Shown here: in pieces, positions 1-8,296 of the stretch | Position numbering within the stretch: the stretch's first letter is position 1 | Layout of the letters: every line of letters begins with the position of its first letter | NCBI RefSeq assembly: GCF_007678455.1 | Contig: NZ_VEEP01000008.1 | Location: 33,843-97,842 of the forward strand | DNA from: Cytobacillus oceanisediminis 2691 | GTDB taxonomy: Bacteria > Bacillota > Bacilli > Bacillales > Cytobacillaceae | Direction: 5' to 3' | DNA: 64,000 nt | Notes under the pieces: model-generated | Told to the model about the DNA's origin: nothing | What the model saw: the letters and a program-made list of their open reading frames with translations, nothing else | The model's database searches: none | Position numbers and translations under genes: made by a program

Positions 1-1570
1 CGGTTCCGCCGGTCAGGACGCCCGTCTTTGGATCACGAATAATAACCTGGCCTCGGCCGAAACCTCCTCCATCGTACGCCACCTTCATCTGATGCCCTCG
101 TCTAGCTAGTTCTTTGACGATATGGTTTGGGAAATGATGCTCTGCTTCAATCTGTTTTCCGCTAGTCCATTGCCAGCGAGGTGCATCCAGCGCAGCCTGC
201 GGATTCATTCCGAAATCAATCATATTCATCGCAACCTGGACATGACCCTGTGGCTGCATATAGCCGCCCATTACGCCGAATGGGCCGACTGCCTGGCCAT
301 CCTTCGTGATGAATCCCGGAATGATTGTATGGTACGTCTTTTTGCCAGGAGCAAGTGCATTCGCATGAGTGGGGTCAAGCGAGAAATCATGTCCGCGGTT
401 TTGCAGGCCGATGCCTGTTCCCGGAACGACCACACCAGAGCCGAAGCCCATATAGTTGCTCTGGATGAACGAAACCATGTTGCCTTCGCCATCCGCTGTA
501 GAAAGATAGACCGTTCCTCCTTTTGGAAGTGAACCCGGTTCAGGCATTCTTGCTTCATCGGAAATTTTAGCTCGCGCTTCCTCACCATACTGCTCTGATA
601 ACAGGTCCGCTACCTTCGCCTGCATCGTCTTAGGGTCGGTGACATACTCCTTTCCATCCGTGAACGCCTGCTTCATCGCTTCCAGCTGCAGGTGGACTCC
701 ACGGACATCATCACGATGAGTAAACTCGTATCCTTTTAAAATATTCAATGCCATCAAAGCTACGATTCCCTGCCCGTTCGGCGGGATTTCCCAGACCTCG
801 TGCCCGCGGTAGGATACTGAGATGGGCTCTACCCATTCCGGATGATAGTTTTCAAGATCAGTCTTACTTAAGAATGCGCCAGCTTTCTTAGAGGCAGCGG
901 CAATTTTTTCAGCAAGTGCGCCGCGGTAAAAGCTTTCACCATTCGTTTCGGCGATTTCCTGGAGTGTATTCGCATGGTCTTCCGATTTCCACATCTCACC
1001 GGCGTCAGGCACTCTGCCTTCAGGAGCGAAGATACGGAACCACTCATCGTATTCCTCGCCCTGAAAACGGCTCTTGTAGGCGTTATAAGCACCCTTCCAA
1101 TATTTTGCGAGAATCGGAGTCAGCGGATAGCCATTGCGAGCATATTCGATTGCCGGCTGCAAAACTTCGGTTAGCGGCAGACGCCCGAACCTCTTTGACA
1201 ACTCCGCCCAGGCAGATGGCGCCCCCGGAACCGTGACCGGAATCCAGCCATGCGAAGGCATTTTTTCATGGCCAAGCTCTTTTACTTTTTCAATCGAAAT
1301 CGATTGCGGTGCAGGACCGCTCGCATTCAGGCCATAAAGCTTGTCTTTTACCCAGACGAGCGCGAACGCGTCGCCGCCAATCCCGTTTGAAGTTGGTTCA
1401 ACGACCGTCAGGCATGCTGCTGTTGCAATCGCCGCATCAATCGCGTTGCCGCCCTTTTTTAAAATATCCAGCCCAGCCTGCGCAGCAAGGGGCTGTGATG
1501 TAGCGACCATCCCATTGCGCGCTACCGCCGCCATTCGCTGGGACGGATATGGATATGTATGCAAAGACAT
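1..1570 (-). CDS. Gamma-glutamyltransferase-family protein (3' end outside the window)
   Basis: An open frame of 523 codons starts at ATG 1570 behind a GGGGG-type ribosome-binding site and runs off the left edge without a stop, so the C-terminus is missing. The N-terminal part contains the family signature of a mature GGT large subunit (GGNAIDAAIA, about residues 34-43, then EPTSNGIGGDAFALV). The small-subunit start is visible as KGGTVYLSTADGEGN, where Thr353 should be the autoprocessing nucleophile. It is followed by the conserved QSNYMGFGSG and GGYMQPQGH stretches. Family members cleave gamma-glutamyl bonds, for example in glutathione. No signal peptide is seen at the chosen start, so this looks like the cytoplasmic YwrD-like branch rather than secreted Ggt. 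The substrate cannot be deduced. It follows the PBP gene but is separated from it by a terminator. Confidence 0.88.
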   Translation of the reverse strand, partial: MSLHTYPYPSQRMAAVARNGMVATSQPLAAQAGLDILKKGGNAIDAAIATAACLTVVEPTSNGIGGDAFALVWVKDKLYGLNASGPAPQSISIEKVKELGHEKMPSHGWIPVTVPGAPSAWAELSKRFGRLPLTEVLQPAIEYARNGYPLTPILAKYWKGAYNAYKSRFQGEEYDEWFRIFAPEGRVPDAGEMWKSEDHANTLQEIAETNGESFYRGALAEKIAAASKKAGAFLSKTDLENYHPEWVEPISVSYRGHEVWEIPPNGQGIVALMALNILKGYEFTHRDDVRGVHLQLEAMKQAFTDGKEYVTDPKTMQAKVADLLSEQYGEEARAKISDEARMPEPGSLPKGGTVYLSTADGEGNMVSFIQSNYMGFGSGVVVPGTGIGLQNRGHDFSLDPTHANALAPGKKTYHTIIPGFITKDGQAVGPFGVMGGYMQPQGHVQVAMNMIDFGMNPQAALDAPRWQWTSGKQIEAEHHFPNHIVKELARRGHQMKVAYDGGGFGRGQVIIRDPKTGVLTGGT

Positions 1571-1698
1571 TTGAATTCCCCCAATATTTTTTCGTCTTAC
1601 GAAATATTATACCAAGATAATTGAAAATTCTAAATAAAAATATACTAGGGACTAAATTTCGACCAACAATGGAACTGGCTAATTGATTTGCTATAAAT

Positions 1699-1727
1699 AA
1701 AAAAGCCCGGCCAGTATCGGCCAGACT
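1699..1727 (-). terminator. Terminator after the PBP gene
   Basis: On the minus strand a GC-rich hairpin built on GGCC repeats (GGCC, GATACT loop, GGCC) is followed by a run of six T just after the PBP stop at 1730. Confidence 0.7.
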
Positions 1728-1729
1728 TC

Positions 1730-3730
1730 CTATTGTCCACTATCCAACTTTAACTCATAAAACGACTTCACCCGAGAAACAACATCCTTGGATCCAGAGT
1801 CCTCGATCATCATTGCGACAATCATGTCGGCTGCATTCGGGTTGTAGGCGACGAACCATCCAAGTTCTTTGCCCTTTTCACCCTGCTTCTCTTTGATTTC
1901 CGCTGTGCCTGTTTTACCTGCGAGCGGATAATTGGCTATCAAGCCGTTATGTGCGGTTCCTTTTGGATCGGTGATGACCTTTGTCAGCATGCTGTTTATC
2001 ACAGCGGCATTTTCCGCGCTGACCAGGCCTTCCTTCCACACCTGCCCCTGCTCATCCTCCATATTCAGAATCGGCTTTATCATGTTGCCCTTGTTCACGA
2101 ATGGCGAATAAGTGGTCGCAAGATGGAGGATATTCATTTCCACCTGCCCCTGTCCGTAGGCAGAGTCCGCCAGGCGGATTTCACTGTCAATCTTGCCGAT
2201 TTGCGATGGCTCGATCGGGTATAAATATTCCGGCTGGTCTTCAAAGCCGAATTTTTTCAGGCCTTCTGTAAAAGTTTCCTGCCCCATTCCAAGCGCAGCC
2301 TGAGCGAAATAAATATTATCCGAATAAACCAGCGCTTTTTCCAGATTGATGCTGCCTTTTATATCGGAATATCTTGTCACCTTGTACTTGCCCCAGGATG
2401 CGTCTTTTTGCCATTGTTTCTCGTTGATTTCAAATGCAGTATCCGTCTGGAGCTTGCCGCTTTCAAGGCCGATTGCCGTGGTGATCGGCTTCATCACAGA
2501 CCCTGGCACATAGGTCAGTTTGAATCGGTTCTGGAAGGGCTTGAGCGGGTCTTCCTCTAGCATTTTCCGTTTGTTTTGCGAGATTCCGAGCGTCATTTTA
2601 TTCGGGTCAAAGCCTGGCGCGCTCACGAGGGCCAGCGTTTCGCCTGTTGCCGGATTGATGGCTGATGCCATACCCGCTTTTCCTTTTAGCTGATCATACA
2701 ATTGCTGCTGTGCGACTACATCGATGGTCAGCTTGACGTCCTTCCCGTTTTTCACTGGCTTTTCTGCGAGTGTCTTGACCGTGCCGTCTTTCTTCACTAT
2801 CGAAATCCGGACACCGTTTGTTCCTTTTAATTGCTCCTCAAGAACCTGTTCAAGGCCGCGGCGGCCAATGAGATCAGTCGAGGTGTATCCTTTTCCCTCC
2901 AGCTTTTCGAGGTCATCGGCTGTAATTGGGCCGACGTAGCCGATTAAGTGGGACAATGCTGCTCCGTATGGATATTCACGTGCCCCAACCTCCTGGCTCT
3001 TCACGCCATTCATCGCAAACAGTTTTTCATGCAGACCTTTGTCTTCCTTTGAAATTTTCTTCAATGGAACAAACAGGTCATCTTTTACCCAGCCGGCGCT
3101 CATCGCCTTGTTGATTTGCTCCTCGGACATATCGAGCAGTTCCGCCACCTTCGCAATCGTCTGATCTTTCTGCTCGCCCAGTTCGCCTGGGACTACTCCA
3201 ACCTGGACAGCAGTACCGTTGATTGCAAGACCGTTTCCACCACGATCGAGGATGCTGCCCCGTTCTGCCTGGACATTCTTGAAGCTGATTTTATCGCCTG
3301 ATCCAAGCTCAGGAAAAATATAGGTCGTATTCCATTCCACATACCAGTTTGTATCATCATCGCGTTTTTCTTTTACAAGAGTGGCATCATGATCGAATCC
3401 AATCGGACCAGCAGCACTCTCCATTTTTGCCGAAAAAGGAAGCTCTGCGTTCTCTTCGTGTTCCTTTTCTTCCTCAGGCTTTTTGTAGCTGACCTTCAGC
3501 TTGTCTATCTCCAAATCCTGATAAATTTTATTATACCGGGAGACGAAATCCTCTTTTGAAATCGAATTCTTCGCTTCCGCTGATAAAAATCCATACATCT
3601 CATCAAACTTCTGGTCATTCCAAAGCTTCACATACTCGGAAAACCGTTCTTCGGGAGTCGGTTCCTTGCTGCAGCCTGAAATGATTGCGGCTATTAGCAC
3701 CGACATGATTATGAACAATACTCGTTTCAT
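1730..3730 (-). CDS. Lipoprotein class B penicillin-binding protein (PbpC/PBP3-like transpeptidase)
   Basis: This is a 666-residue D,D-transpeptidase that would cross-link peptidoglycan on the outer face of the membrane. The N-terminus is a lipoprotein signal with lipobox ISGC (Cys20). An NTF2-like MecA_N domain follows at about residues 25-150, then a PBP dimerisation domain (ERGSILDR near 157), then the transpeptidase domain. The active-site motifs are intact: SVMK with Ser411 and Lys414, SDN with Ser470, and KTG at 606-608. This order matches the low-affinity PBP group that includes B. subtilis PbpC and staphylococcal PBP2a. Whether this protein confers beta-lactam tolerance cannot be judged from sequence. 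Terminators on both sides suggest a single-gene unit. Its position beside spoIIQ could hint at a sporulation role, but no sporulation promoter was identified. Confidence 0.93.
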   Translation of the reverse strand: MKRVLFIIMSVLIAAIISGCSKEPTPEERFSEYVKLWNDQKFDEMYGFLSAEAKNSISKEDFVSRYNKIYQDLEIDKLKVSYKKPEEEKEHEENAELPFSAKMESAAGPIGFDHDATLVKEKRDDDTNWYVEWNTTYIFPELGSGDKISFKNVQAERGSILDRGGNGLAINGTAVQVGVVPGELGEQKDQTIAKVAELLDMSEEQINKAMSAGWVKDDLFVPLKKISKEDKGLHEKLFAMNGVKSQEVGAREYPYGAALSHLIGYVGPITADDLEKLEGKGYTSTDLIGRRGLEQVLEEQLKGTNGVRISIVKKDGTVKTLAEKPVKNGKDVKLTIDVVAQQQLYDQLKGKAGMASAINPATGETLALVSAPGFDPNKMTLGISQNKRKMLEEDPLKPFQNRFKLTYVPGSVMKPITTAIGLESGKLQTDTAFEINEKQWQKDASWGKYKVTRYSDIKGSINLEKALVYSDNIYFAQAALGMGQETFTEGLKKFGFEDQPEYLYPIEPSQIGKIDSEIRLADSAYGQGQVEMNILHLATTYSPFVNKGNMIKPILNMEDEQGQVWKEGLVSAENAAVINSMLTKVITDPKGTAHNGLIANYPLAGKTGTAEIKEKQGEKGKELGWFVAYNPNAADMIVAMMIEDSGSKDVVSRVKSFYELKLDSGQ

Positions 3731-3807
3731 ATGTACCCCTCCTCCTGTCTGATTTTACCATACTCAACCCTTTTCGATAAGTGTGATGCATTTCATATTA
3801 TTCCAAT

Positions 3808-3840
3808 AAAAAAACCCGCCTTTAAAACCAGGCGGGTTCC
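3808..3840 (-). terminator. Terminator after spoIIQ
   Basis: Perfect 8-bp stem AACCCGCC/GGCGGGTT with a 10-nt loop, followed on the minus strand by a run of seven T. Confidence 0.88.
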
Positions 3841-3856
3841 AAAATTTTTAATTTTA

Positions 3857-4786
3857 TTATGAGTTGCTCGAAGTATCAGAGTCAGTTGAAGAATCTTGGT
3901 CTTCGCCTGCATCCTTATCTTCATCTTGTCCAGCGTCTTTTTTATCAGAGCCATCTTCAGCAGGCTTCTCTTCTGCTGGAGTCGTACCCTCTACATCTTT
4001 TTTAGATGGAGTGGTTCCTTCAGCATCTTCCTCGACAGCATCTTCAGACTTTCCTGCATCTGCATCAGATGAAGCCTTCTCTTCTGTCACATTGGCATCC
4101 TGCAATGCGCTCATCGGCTTGTTGAAGTACTCGTGCGGATTGACAGGAACATTGTCCTTGCGGATTTCAAAGTGTACGTGGTTGCCAGCCTTCTCATTGA
4201 TCAGGCTTGTGCCGGACTTCGCAATGACTTGTCCTTGCTCAACCTCGTCGCCAACCTTAACTTGATAGTCTTTTACTGACTGATATTGTGTTACAATACC
4301 TTTGTCGTGCTCGATTTCAATGACATTTCCAAGTACAGCATCTTCCATGACATTCTTGACAGTACCGCTAAGTGACGCGATTACATCAAATTCCTTGCCG
4401 TCTTTTGCTGCAATGTCCAGTCCAGTGTTCGGATGGTAAGTATTATCATAGAACACTAGAGCTGCTTCTTGCTCTGCCGAATCGCCGTCATTATCATAGA
4501 ATCCCATTTGGATGACAGCATCGTCCTCACTCACCACTGGCATTACGAAGTTCTCCATCGCGCGGTTTACTTCAACTGCAGGCTGGTCATTCATCTTTTT
4601 GCCAGGCATGTCAGTCGCTTTGTATTCCGACTGATCCAGTTGATCGCTCGCGCTGTTTTGATACCAAAGGACACCAGTTAGAATGATTGCGGCACTAGCA
4701 ATATAAACTGTTGGATACACCCACCGCTTCTTGAAAAAGCTGTTCTTGCTTTTGTCTTGAGAAGATCTTTTTTCTTCCTCTCTCAT
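3857..4786 (-). CDS. spoIIQ: Stage II sporulation protein SpoIIQ (degenerate LytM/M23 domain)
   Basis: This forespore membrane protein is known to form the intercellular channel with SpoIIIAH during engulfment. The ATG at 4786 is chosen because GAGGTG lies 8 nt upstream; the longer frame begins inside that site. It is 309 residues with a basic N-terminus, one membrane segment at about residues 25-43, and a LytM domain at about 110-220. The first zinc motif reads HPNTGLD: the residue four before Asp, where active enzymes have His, is Asn. The second motif NHVHFEIR keeps its His pair. A defective first ligand is also known for B. subtilis SpoIIQ (Ser), so a structural rather than hydrolytic role is inferred. 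The last ~90 residues are a low-complexity acidic tail rich in Glu, Asp, Lys and Ser with two TTP-containing repeats. The gene is monocistronic with its own terminator. Confidence 0.93.
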   Translation of the reverse strand: MREEEKRSSQDKSKNSFFKKRWVYPTVYIASAAIILTGVLWYQNSASDQLDQSEYKATDMPGKKMNDQPAVEVNRAMENFVMPVVSEDDAVIQMGFYDNDGDSAEQEAALVFYDNTYHPNTGLDIAAKDGKEFDVIASLSGTVKNVMEDAVLGNVIEIEHDKGIVTQYQSVKDYQVKVGDEVEQGQVIAKSGTSLINEKAGNHVHFEIRKDNVPVNPHEYFNKPMSALQDANVTEEKASSDADAGKSEDAVEEDAEGTTPSKKDVEGTTPAEEKPAEDGSDKKDAGQDEDKDAGEDQDSSTDSDTSSNS

Positions 4787-4860
4787 TTTCATCACCTCAG
4801 CAATCAGTTTGAACAGAAGCGAAAAAATATATACATAGAGTTGAAAAATTTTTTACTGCT

Positions 4861-4890
4861 TATTTTTCGACAAAGGTTATGATTTTATGC
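4861..4890 (-). promoter_or_regulatory. Candidate sigma-F promoter of spoIIQ overlapping a Spo0A-box-like site
   Basis: On the minus strand GCATA (4890-4886) is followed after 15 nt by TCGAAAAATA (4870-4861). The -35 fits the sigma-F consensus GYATA, and the -10 keeps the A/T positions but lacks the leading GG. The same stretch reads TTGTCGAA (4873-4866), a perfect Spo0A-box core. The start codon is about 75 nt downstream. Sigma-F control of spoIIQ is established in B. subtilis; assignment to these bases is inference. Confidence 0.45.
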
Positions 4891-4988
4891 ATAAAAGTTT
4901 TTGGGCGGATTTTTAGCTGCTAAGTGTCGGCTGATACCCGCTTCCCACTCCGTTCGTTCGGATTATTACTATAAAGAGAGGTTTTATC

Positions 4989-5426
4989 ATGAAAAAATTA
5001 TTAGTATGGATTCTACGCATTCTTCCTTTTGCCTATATGGCGGCGATCTGGATCATGTCCAGCCTGCCCGATACCGCGGTCATCGAACTGCCGGACCGTG
5101 GCGTTGACCGCTTTTTAAAAGAATCACTCCACCTCGTTGAGTTTGGCATCCTGTATGTGCTGCTCGTCCTTGCCGCGCTGACGACCGGGCGCTTCACCCC
5201 TGTTATGAGCTTTGCCTTTATGGGCGTGGCAATTTTGTACGGCCTGCTCGACGAGATTCATCAAAGCTTCGTCCCGGCGCGGTCCGCCACCGTGATTGAT
5301 TTTATAAAAGACGTAATCGGGGTTTTAGCGGCATCACATTTCATTCATCATGCATACTTTAGCGGCAAGTTTAAGCGGCTGGGGAGGGTTTTGCGCGGGA
5401 TTGAGGAGAGAGTTCGGGGATTTTAG
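4989..5426 (+). CDS. VanZ-family membrane protein
   Basis: This 145-residue polytopic membrane protein has about four hydrophobic segments (residues 5-23, 45-65, 72-92, 100-120). The VanZ-family core is clear: GLLDEIHQSFVP at about residues 84-95, followed by RSATVIDFIKDVIG. VanZ proteins are found alone in many Firmicutes. One member raises teicoplanin resistance, but for most, including this one, the role is unknown. A GAGAGG ribosome-binding site precedes the ATG. The gene lies on the plus strand, divergent from spoIIQ, and ends at its own terminator. Confidence 0.85.
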   Translation: MKKLLVWILRILPFAYMAAIWIMSSLPDTAVIELPDRGVDRFLKESLHLVEFGILYVLLVLAALTTGRFTPVMSFAFMGVAILYGLLDEIHQSFVPARSATVIDFIKDVIGVLAASHFIHHAYFSGKFKRLGRVLRGIEERVRGF

Positions 5427-5470
5427 CTAGATTTATTATAAAGATAGGTATTAGTTACGGTTTTTAAGGG

Positions 5471-5505
5471 GCTAGCCTTGTTATTGGGGCTGGCTTTTTG
5501 TTTTT
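5471..5505 (+). terminator. Terminator after the VanZ gene
   Basis: Seven-bp stem GCTAGCC/GGCTGGC (one G-U pair) with a 10-nt loop, followed by TTTTTGTTTTT on the plus strand. Confidence 0.75.
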
Positions 5506-5534
5506 CAGCAGTGACTTTGGACAGTCATTTAGTC

Positions 5535-5639
5535 CAACCGTTAAATTATTTGCCTCAACCGTTAATTTATTGTCTATAACCGTTAAATTATTGGCTGCAA
5601 CCGTTAAATTATTGCTCCCAACCGTAGAATTACAATGTG
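5535..5639. repeat. Intergenic array A: five units, exact 21-bp period, word AACCGTTAAATTATT
   Basis: The word AACCGTTAAATTATT or a close variant begins at 5536, 5557, 5578, 5599 and 5620, exactly 21 bp apart. The 5-6 bases between the words vary. The array lies between the VanZ terminator and the NERD gene and does not look coding. Confidence 0.85.
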
Positions 5640-5745
5640 GTTAGCTACTTCGGACATAAAACTTTCATAATAAAAGCATTATATCCGCAGGTATTCGGAG
5701 TGAAAATAAAGAATCCATAAAAAAACTAATAGGGAAGTGAATAAT

Positions 5746-6735
5746 TTGATAGAAAAAGAACGGAAATATCCCATACGCCTTCTTATGTATGAGGCTTTAA
5801 TGGAAAGAATTTTACCGAACCATCCCAAATTCCCATTAATTGAGTCAGATTACAAAGCCTGGCGCGCGGGATATAGAGGTGAACTTCAAACTGATTACCG
5901 TTTAAGTTTTCTGCCTGAAAAAGGTTTCCATATATTCAGGGATTTACGCCTGCAAGATGAAAAATGGCATTTCCAGATTGATACCCTCATTTTAACTCTT
6001 CGATATATCCTTCTAATTGAAACCAAAGCCCATTCCGGTACCCTTTTCTTCGACAAACATTCCGAACAAATGATTCAAACTAAGGATGGTCAAGAAAAAT
6101 CATACGATAATCCCATTAACCAGGTCCGAATGCAAGCCTGGCACTTGAAAAGGTGGCTGCAGAACCACAAATTCAGTGTCCCACCCATATACCATCTTGT
6201 TGTGATCAGCAATTCATCTACTATTATCAAGGTAAGTGACCGCTCCCTGAATAACTTGATCGTAAAAGGGGATGTATTATTAAGTCGGGTTCATGAAATT
6301 GATGATAGGACTTCAAATCCAACTTTTACTGATAAAGAAGCAAAAAAGTTATCCAGGTCACTTGTAAAGAATCATTCTCCACACCACCCTGACATTCCGA
6401 AACAATATTCCCTCACTCCAGACGACCTTCAAAAGGGAGTTCAATGCCCAGCCTGTTTATCATATGGCATGCATCGGGAAAAATGGTTTTGGCGTTGTGC
6501 TGTGTGTGAACATAAATCCAAAACTGCTCATCGTAAAACTGTAAAAGATTTTTTCCTACTTATTAATCCAGCAATTAAGAATAAGATGTGTAGAGAATTT
6601 TGCATTGGTATATCTTCGAAAACAGCCAGTGATCTTTTAATTTCATTGAATCTTCCCTTCACTGGCACCACTCATGGGCGCATCTACCACATGCCACCAG
6701 ACATCGAAACCTTCTTCGATTCAGCGAAAAAATAA
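5746..6735 (+). CDS. NERD (nuclease-related domain) protein with C-terminal zinc ribbon
   Basis: This 329-residue protein has an N-terminal NERD domain at about residues 30-160. It includes the AGYRGE start, FQIDTLIL, and LLIETKAHSG, the E-x-K pair expected in a restriction-endonuclease-like fold. A zinc ribbon follows near residues 225-250 (CPAC, then CAVC). NERD domains are predicted nucleases, but the function of stand-alone Bacillaceae NERD proteins is not settled. The start is taken as TTG 5746 because AGGGAAG lies about 7 nt before it and family proteins begin with the following residues; GTG at 5737 would sit inside that site. The gene is a monocistronic plus-strand unit among minus-strand genes. 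A 13-base direct repeat (CATCCTGAACTCG) follows the stop. Confidence 0.82.
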   Translation: MIEKERKYPIRLLMYEALMERILPNHPKFPLIESDYKAWRAGYRGELQTDYRLSFLPEKGFHIFRDLRLQDEKWHFQIDTLILTLRYILLIETKAHSGTLFFDKHSEQMIQTKDGQEKSYDNPINQVRMQAWHLKRWLQNHKFSVPPIYHLVVISNSSTIIKVSDRSLNNLIVKGDVLLSRVHEIDDRTSNPTFTDKEAKKLSRSLVKNHSPHHPDIPKQYSLTPDDLQKGVQCPACLSYGMHREKWFWRCAVCEHKSKTAHRKTVKDFFLLINPAIKNKMCREFCIGISSKTASDLLISLNLPFTGTTHGRIYHMPPDIETFFDSAKK

Positions 6736-6814
6736 CATCCTGAACTCGACATAGAAAAGTGCCATCCTGAACTCGCGAAGAATTAATAAGTCAAACCACC
6801 AAATCAATCCGCGC

Positions 6815-6846
6815 TAAAAAGCCAGGGCTGCTCTTCGCCCTGGCCT
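6815..6846 (-). terminator. Terminator after spoIID
   Basis: Perfect stem GCCAGGGC/GCCCTGGC with an 8-nt loop and TTTTT on the minus strand. Confidence 0.88.
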
Positions 6847-6888
6847 GGTCATTATTGTGTTTATCGCTGTGGCTGCAGTAACCCGCTC

Positions 6889-7917
6889 TTATTTCCTCGC
6901 TGTCACCTTCGCCAGCATACTATCCGCTTCACTTATCTCAACGCCTTTGTAGTAGTGCTTGACGATGTCCTGATAGTTCTTGCCCTCGGTGGCCATGCCG
7001 TTGGCTCCGTATTGGCTCATGCCGACGCCGTGGCCGAAGCCTTCGGTGGTGATGATTACGTTGTTGCCTTTCAGTTCCCAGCTGAAGTCGCTTGAGCGCA
7101 GGCCGAGTTTATCACGAACTTCTTTTCCAGTCAGGACTTTGCCGCCGATATCAATTTTTGCAACACGGTTCCCAGTGGTCCTGGAGATGACTTTGCCAAT
7201 CTCCGCGGAATTTGGGAGCTTTATGCCCAGCTTGGATTCCACCTCGGCCACTGTCTTCACTTCCTGGCTGCGGAACTTCGGTGATTTCAGATCCCATGGA
7301 CTTTCTACGCTGCGCAGATATGGCAGTGAATTTGACCAGTATTCCTCTGAGTTCTCTGTGAACCCATTCGATGTCGAAAAGAATGTGGCGTCGATGGGCG
7401 ATCCATCATAAGTTAGTACCTGACCATCGGTGGCTTTTACAGCTTCGGCGATTTTCTTCATCTTCCATTTGTAATCGGCACCCCACTGCTTTTTCAGCTC
7501 TTCTTTATTTTTAAAAACCTGGTGGATTTCGGTATCATTCAGCTGTGCACCCTCGGGAACGCCAACTTTATTCGGGCTCAGCATTTGTTTTACATAATAT
7601 GTCCTCGCTGACAGCGCCTGTGCCTTCAATGCCTCGAGCTCGAACTCGGCTGGCATTTCAGCGGCTACGACGCCAATCAAGTAGTCATCAAGTGGAAGCT
7701 TCTCGGTTTTGGATAACGCTGTCCTGTAGACAGCCACCTCGATTGCTGAATCTGCTGTAGGCATAGCGGCAGCCTCCTTTGCTTCATTTTGCAGCTCTTC
7801 CCCAAGCTTTCCGCCTGCCTTTTCTTCCATAAAAGGGAGGACCAGCAAGGATGGAATCAAGAGTGTGACCGCGAAAAGGATTGCAGCTAGTACGATGATT
7901 GGTTTGAATTTTAACAT
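6889..7917 (-). CDS. spoIID: Stage II sporulation protein D, lytic transglycosylase
   Basis: SpoIID is the mother-cell enzyme of the SpoIID-SpoIIP-SpoIIM engulfment machine and cleaves glycan strands denuded of peptides. This is the 342-residue form starting at ATG 7917 behind GGAGG. A longer frame to 7971 is excluded because its first codon lies in the promoter -10. Residues 5-28 form the membrane anchor. The catalytic glutamate is Glu87 in VAAEMPAEF, matching Glu88 of B. subtilis. The family signatures QALSARTYY, FFSTSNGFTEN and the C-terminal GFGHGVGMSQYGANGMA, which carries conserved His and Tyr, are all present. The gene follows murAA as in B. subtilis but has its own sigma-E-type promoter and terminator. 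Confidence 0.97.
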   Translation of the reverse strand: MLKFKPIIVLAAILFAVTLLIPSLLVLPFMEEKAGGKLGEELQNEAKEAAAMPTADSAIEVAVYRTALSKTEKLPLDDYLIGVVAAEMPAEFELEALKAQALSARTYYVKQMLSPNKVGVPEGAQLNDTEIHQVFKNKEELKKQWGADYKWKMKKIAEAVKATDGQVLTYDGSPIDATFFSTSNGFTENSEEYWSNSLPYLRSVESPWDLKSPKFRSQEVKTVAEVESKLGIKLPNSAEIGKVISRTTGNRVAKIDIGGKVLTGKEVRDKLGLRSSDFSWELKGNNVIITTEGFGHGVGMSQYGANGMATEGKNYQDIVKHYYKGVEISEADSMLAKVTARK

Positions 7918-7965
7918 AAAAAAGCCTCCATTATGAAATTTCACGGCCGTTAACCGTCTCATTCC

Positions 7966-7995
7966 ATTCATATGGAGGCGGACAAGCTTTTATGA
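7966..7995 (-). promoter_or_regulatory. Sigma-E-type promoter of spoIID
   Basis: TCATAAA (7995-7989) is separated by 14 nt from CATATGAAT (7974-7966), close to the sigma-E pattern KMATATT-N14-CATACAHT. The start codon is 49 nt downstream of the -10. B. subtilis spoIID is a classical sigma-E gene. Confidence 0.7.
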
Positions 7996-8135
7996 CAGAA
8001 ATTGAAAAAGCTCGCCATTTGTATATTTTCTTTCATGATGCTCATAATAAGTCGGTCGAAATTGGACAGTTATTTTTAGAAAGGCTGTTTTTGTCATAAA
8101 GATTGTTGTTATAATCCTTAAGCCGATTTTTGCAA

Positions 8136-8213
8136 GCCCTTTTCTCATAATAAGAAACTTAGGGAATTCAAACCTATTTAGTAGTCAATAGCAATAAAGT
8201 TAGAGAAAAGGGC
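8136..8213. other. Perfect 11-bp inverted repeat with a 56-nt loop, murAA-spoIID gap
   Basis: GCCCTTTTCTC (8136-8146) is matched by GAGAAAAGGGC (8203-8213). It is separate from the murAA terminator. No open frame fills it, and its role is unknown. Confidence 0.6.
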
Positions 8214-8237
8214 CTTTAAAAAAATCCAATCCTAAAA

Positions 8238-8284
8238 TCAAAAAACCGCAGAACTATACGTTAAAGCACAATTCTCCGGTTTTA
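8238..8284 (-). terminator. Terminator after murAA
   Basis: Long stem pairing AAAACCGGAGAA with TTCTGCGGTTTT (one mismatch), ending in TTTTTTGA on the minus strand, just after the murAA stop. Confidence 0.8.
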
Positions 8285-8296
8285 TGAGCAGTTTAT

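Noticed and set aside
4795..4795. Longer start of spoIIQ at GTG 4795
   Set aside because: That codon lies within the ribosome-binding site GAGGTG of the ATG at 4786.
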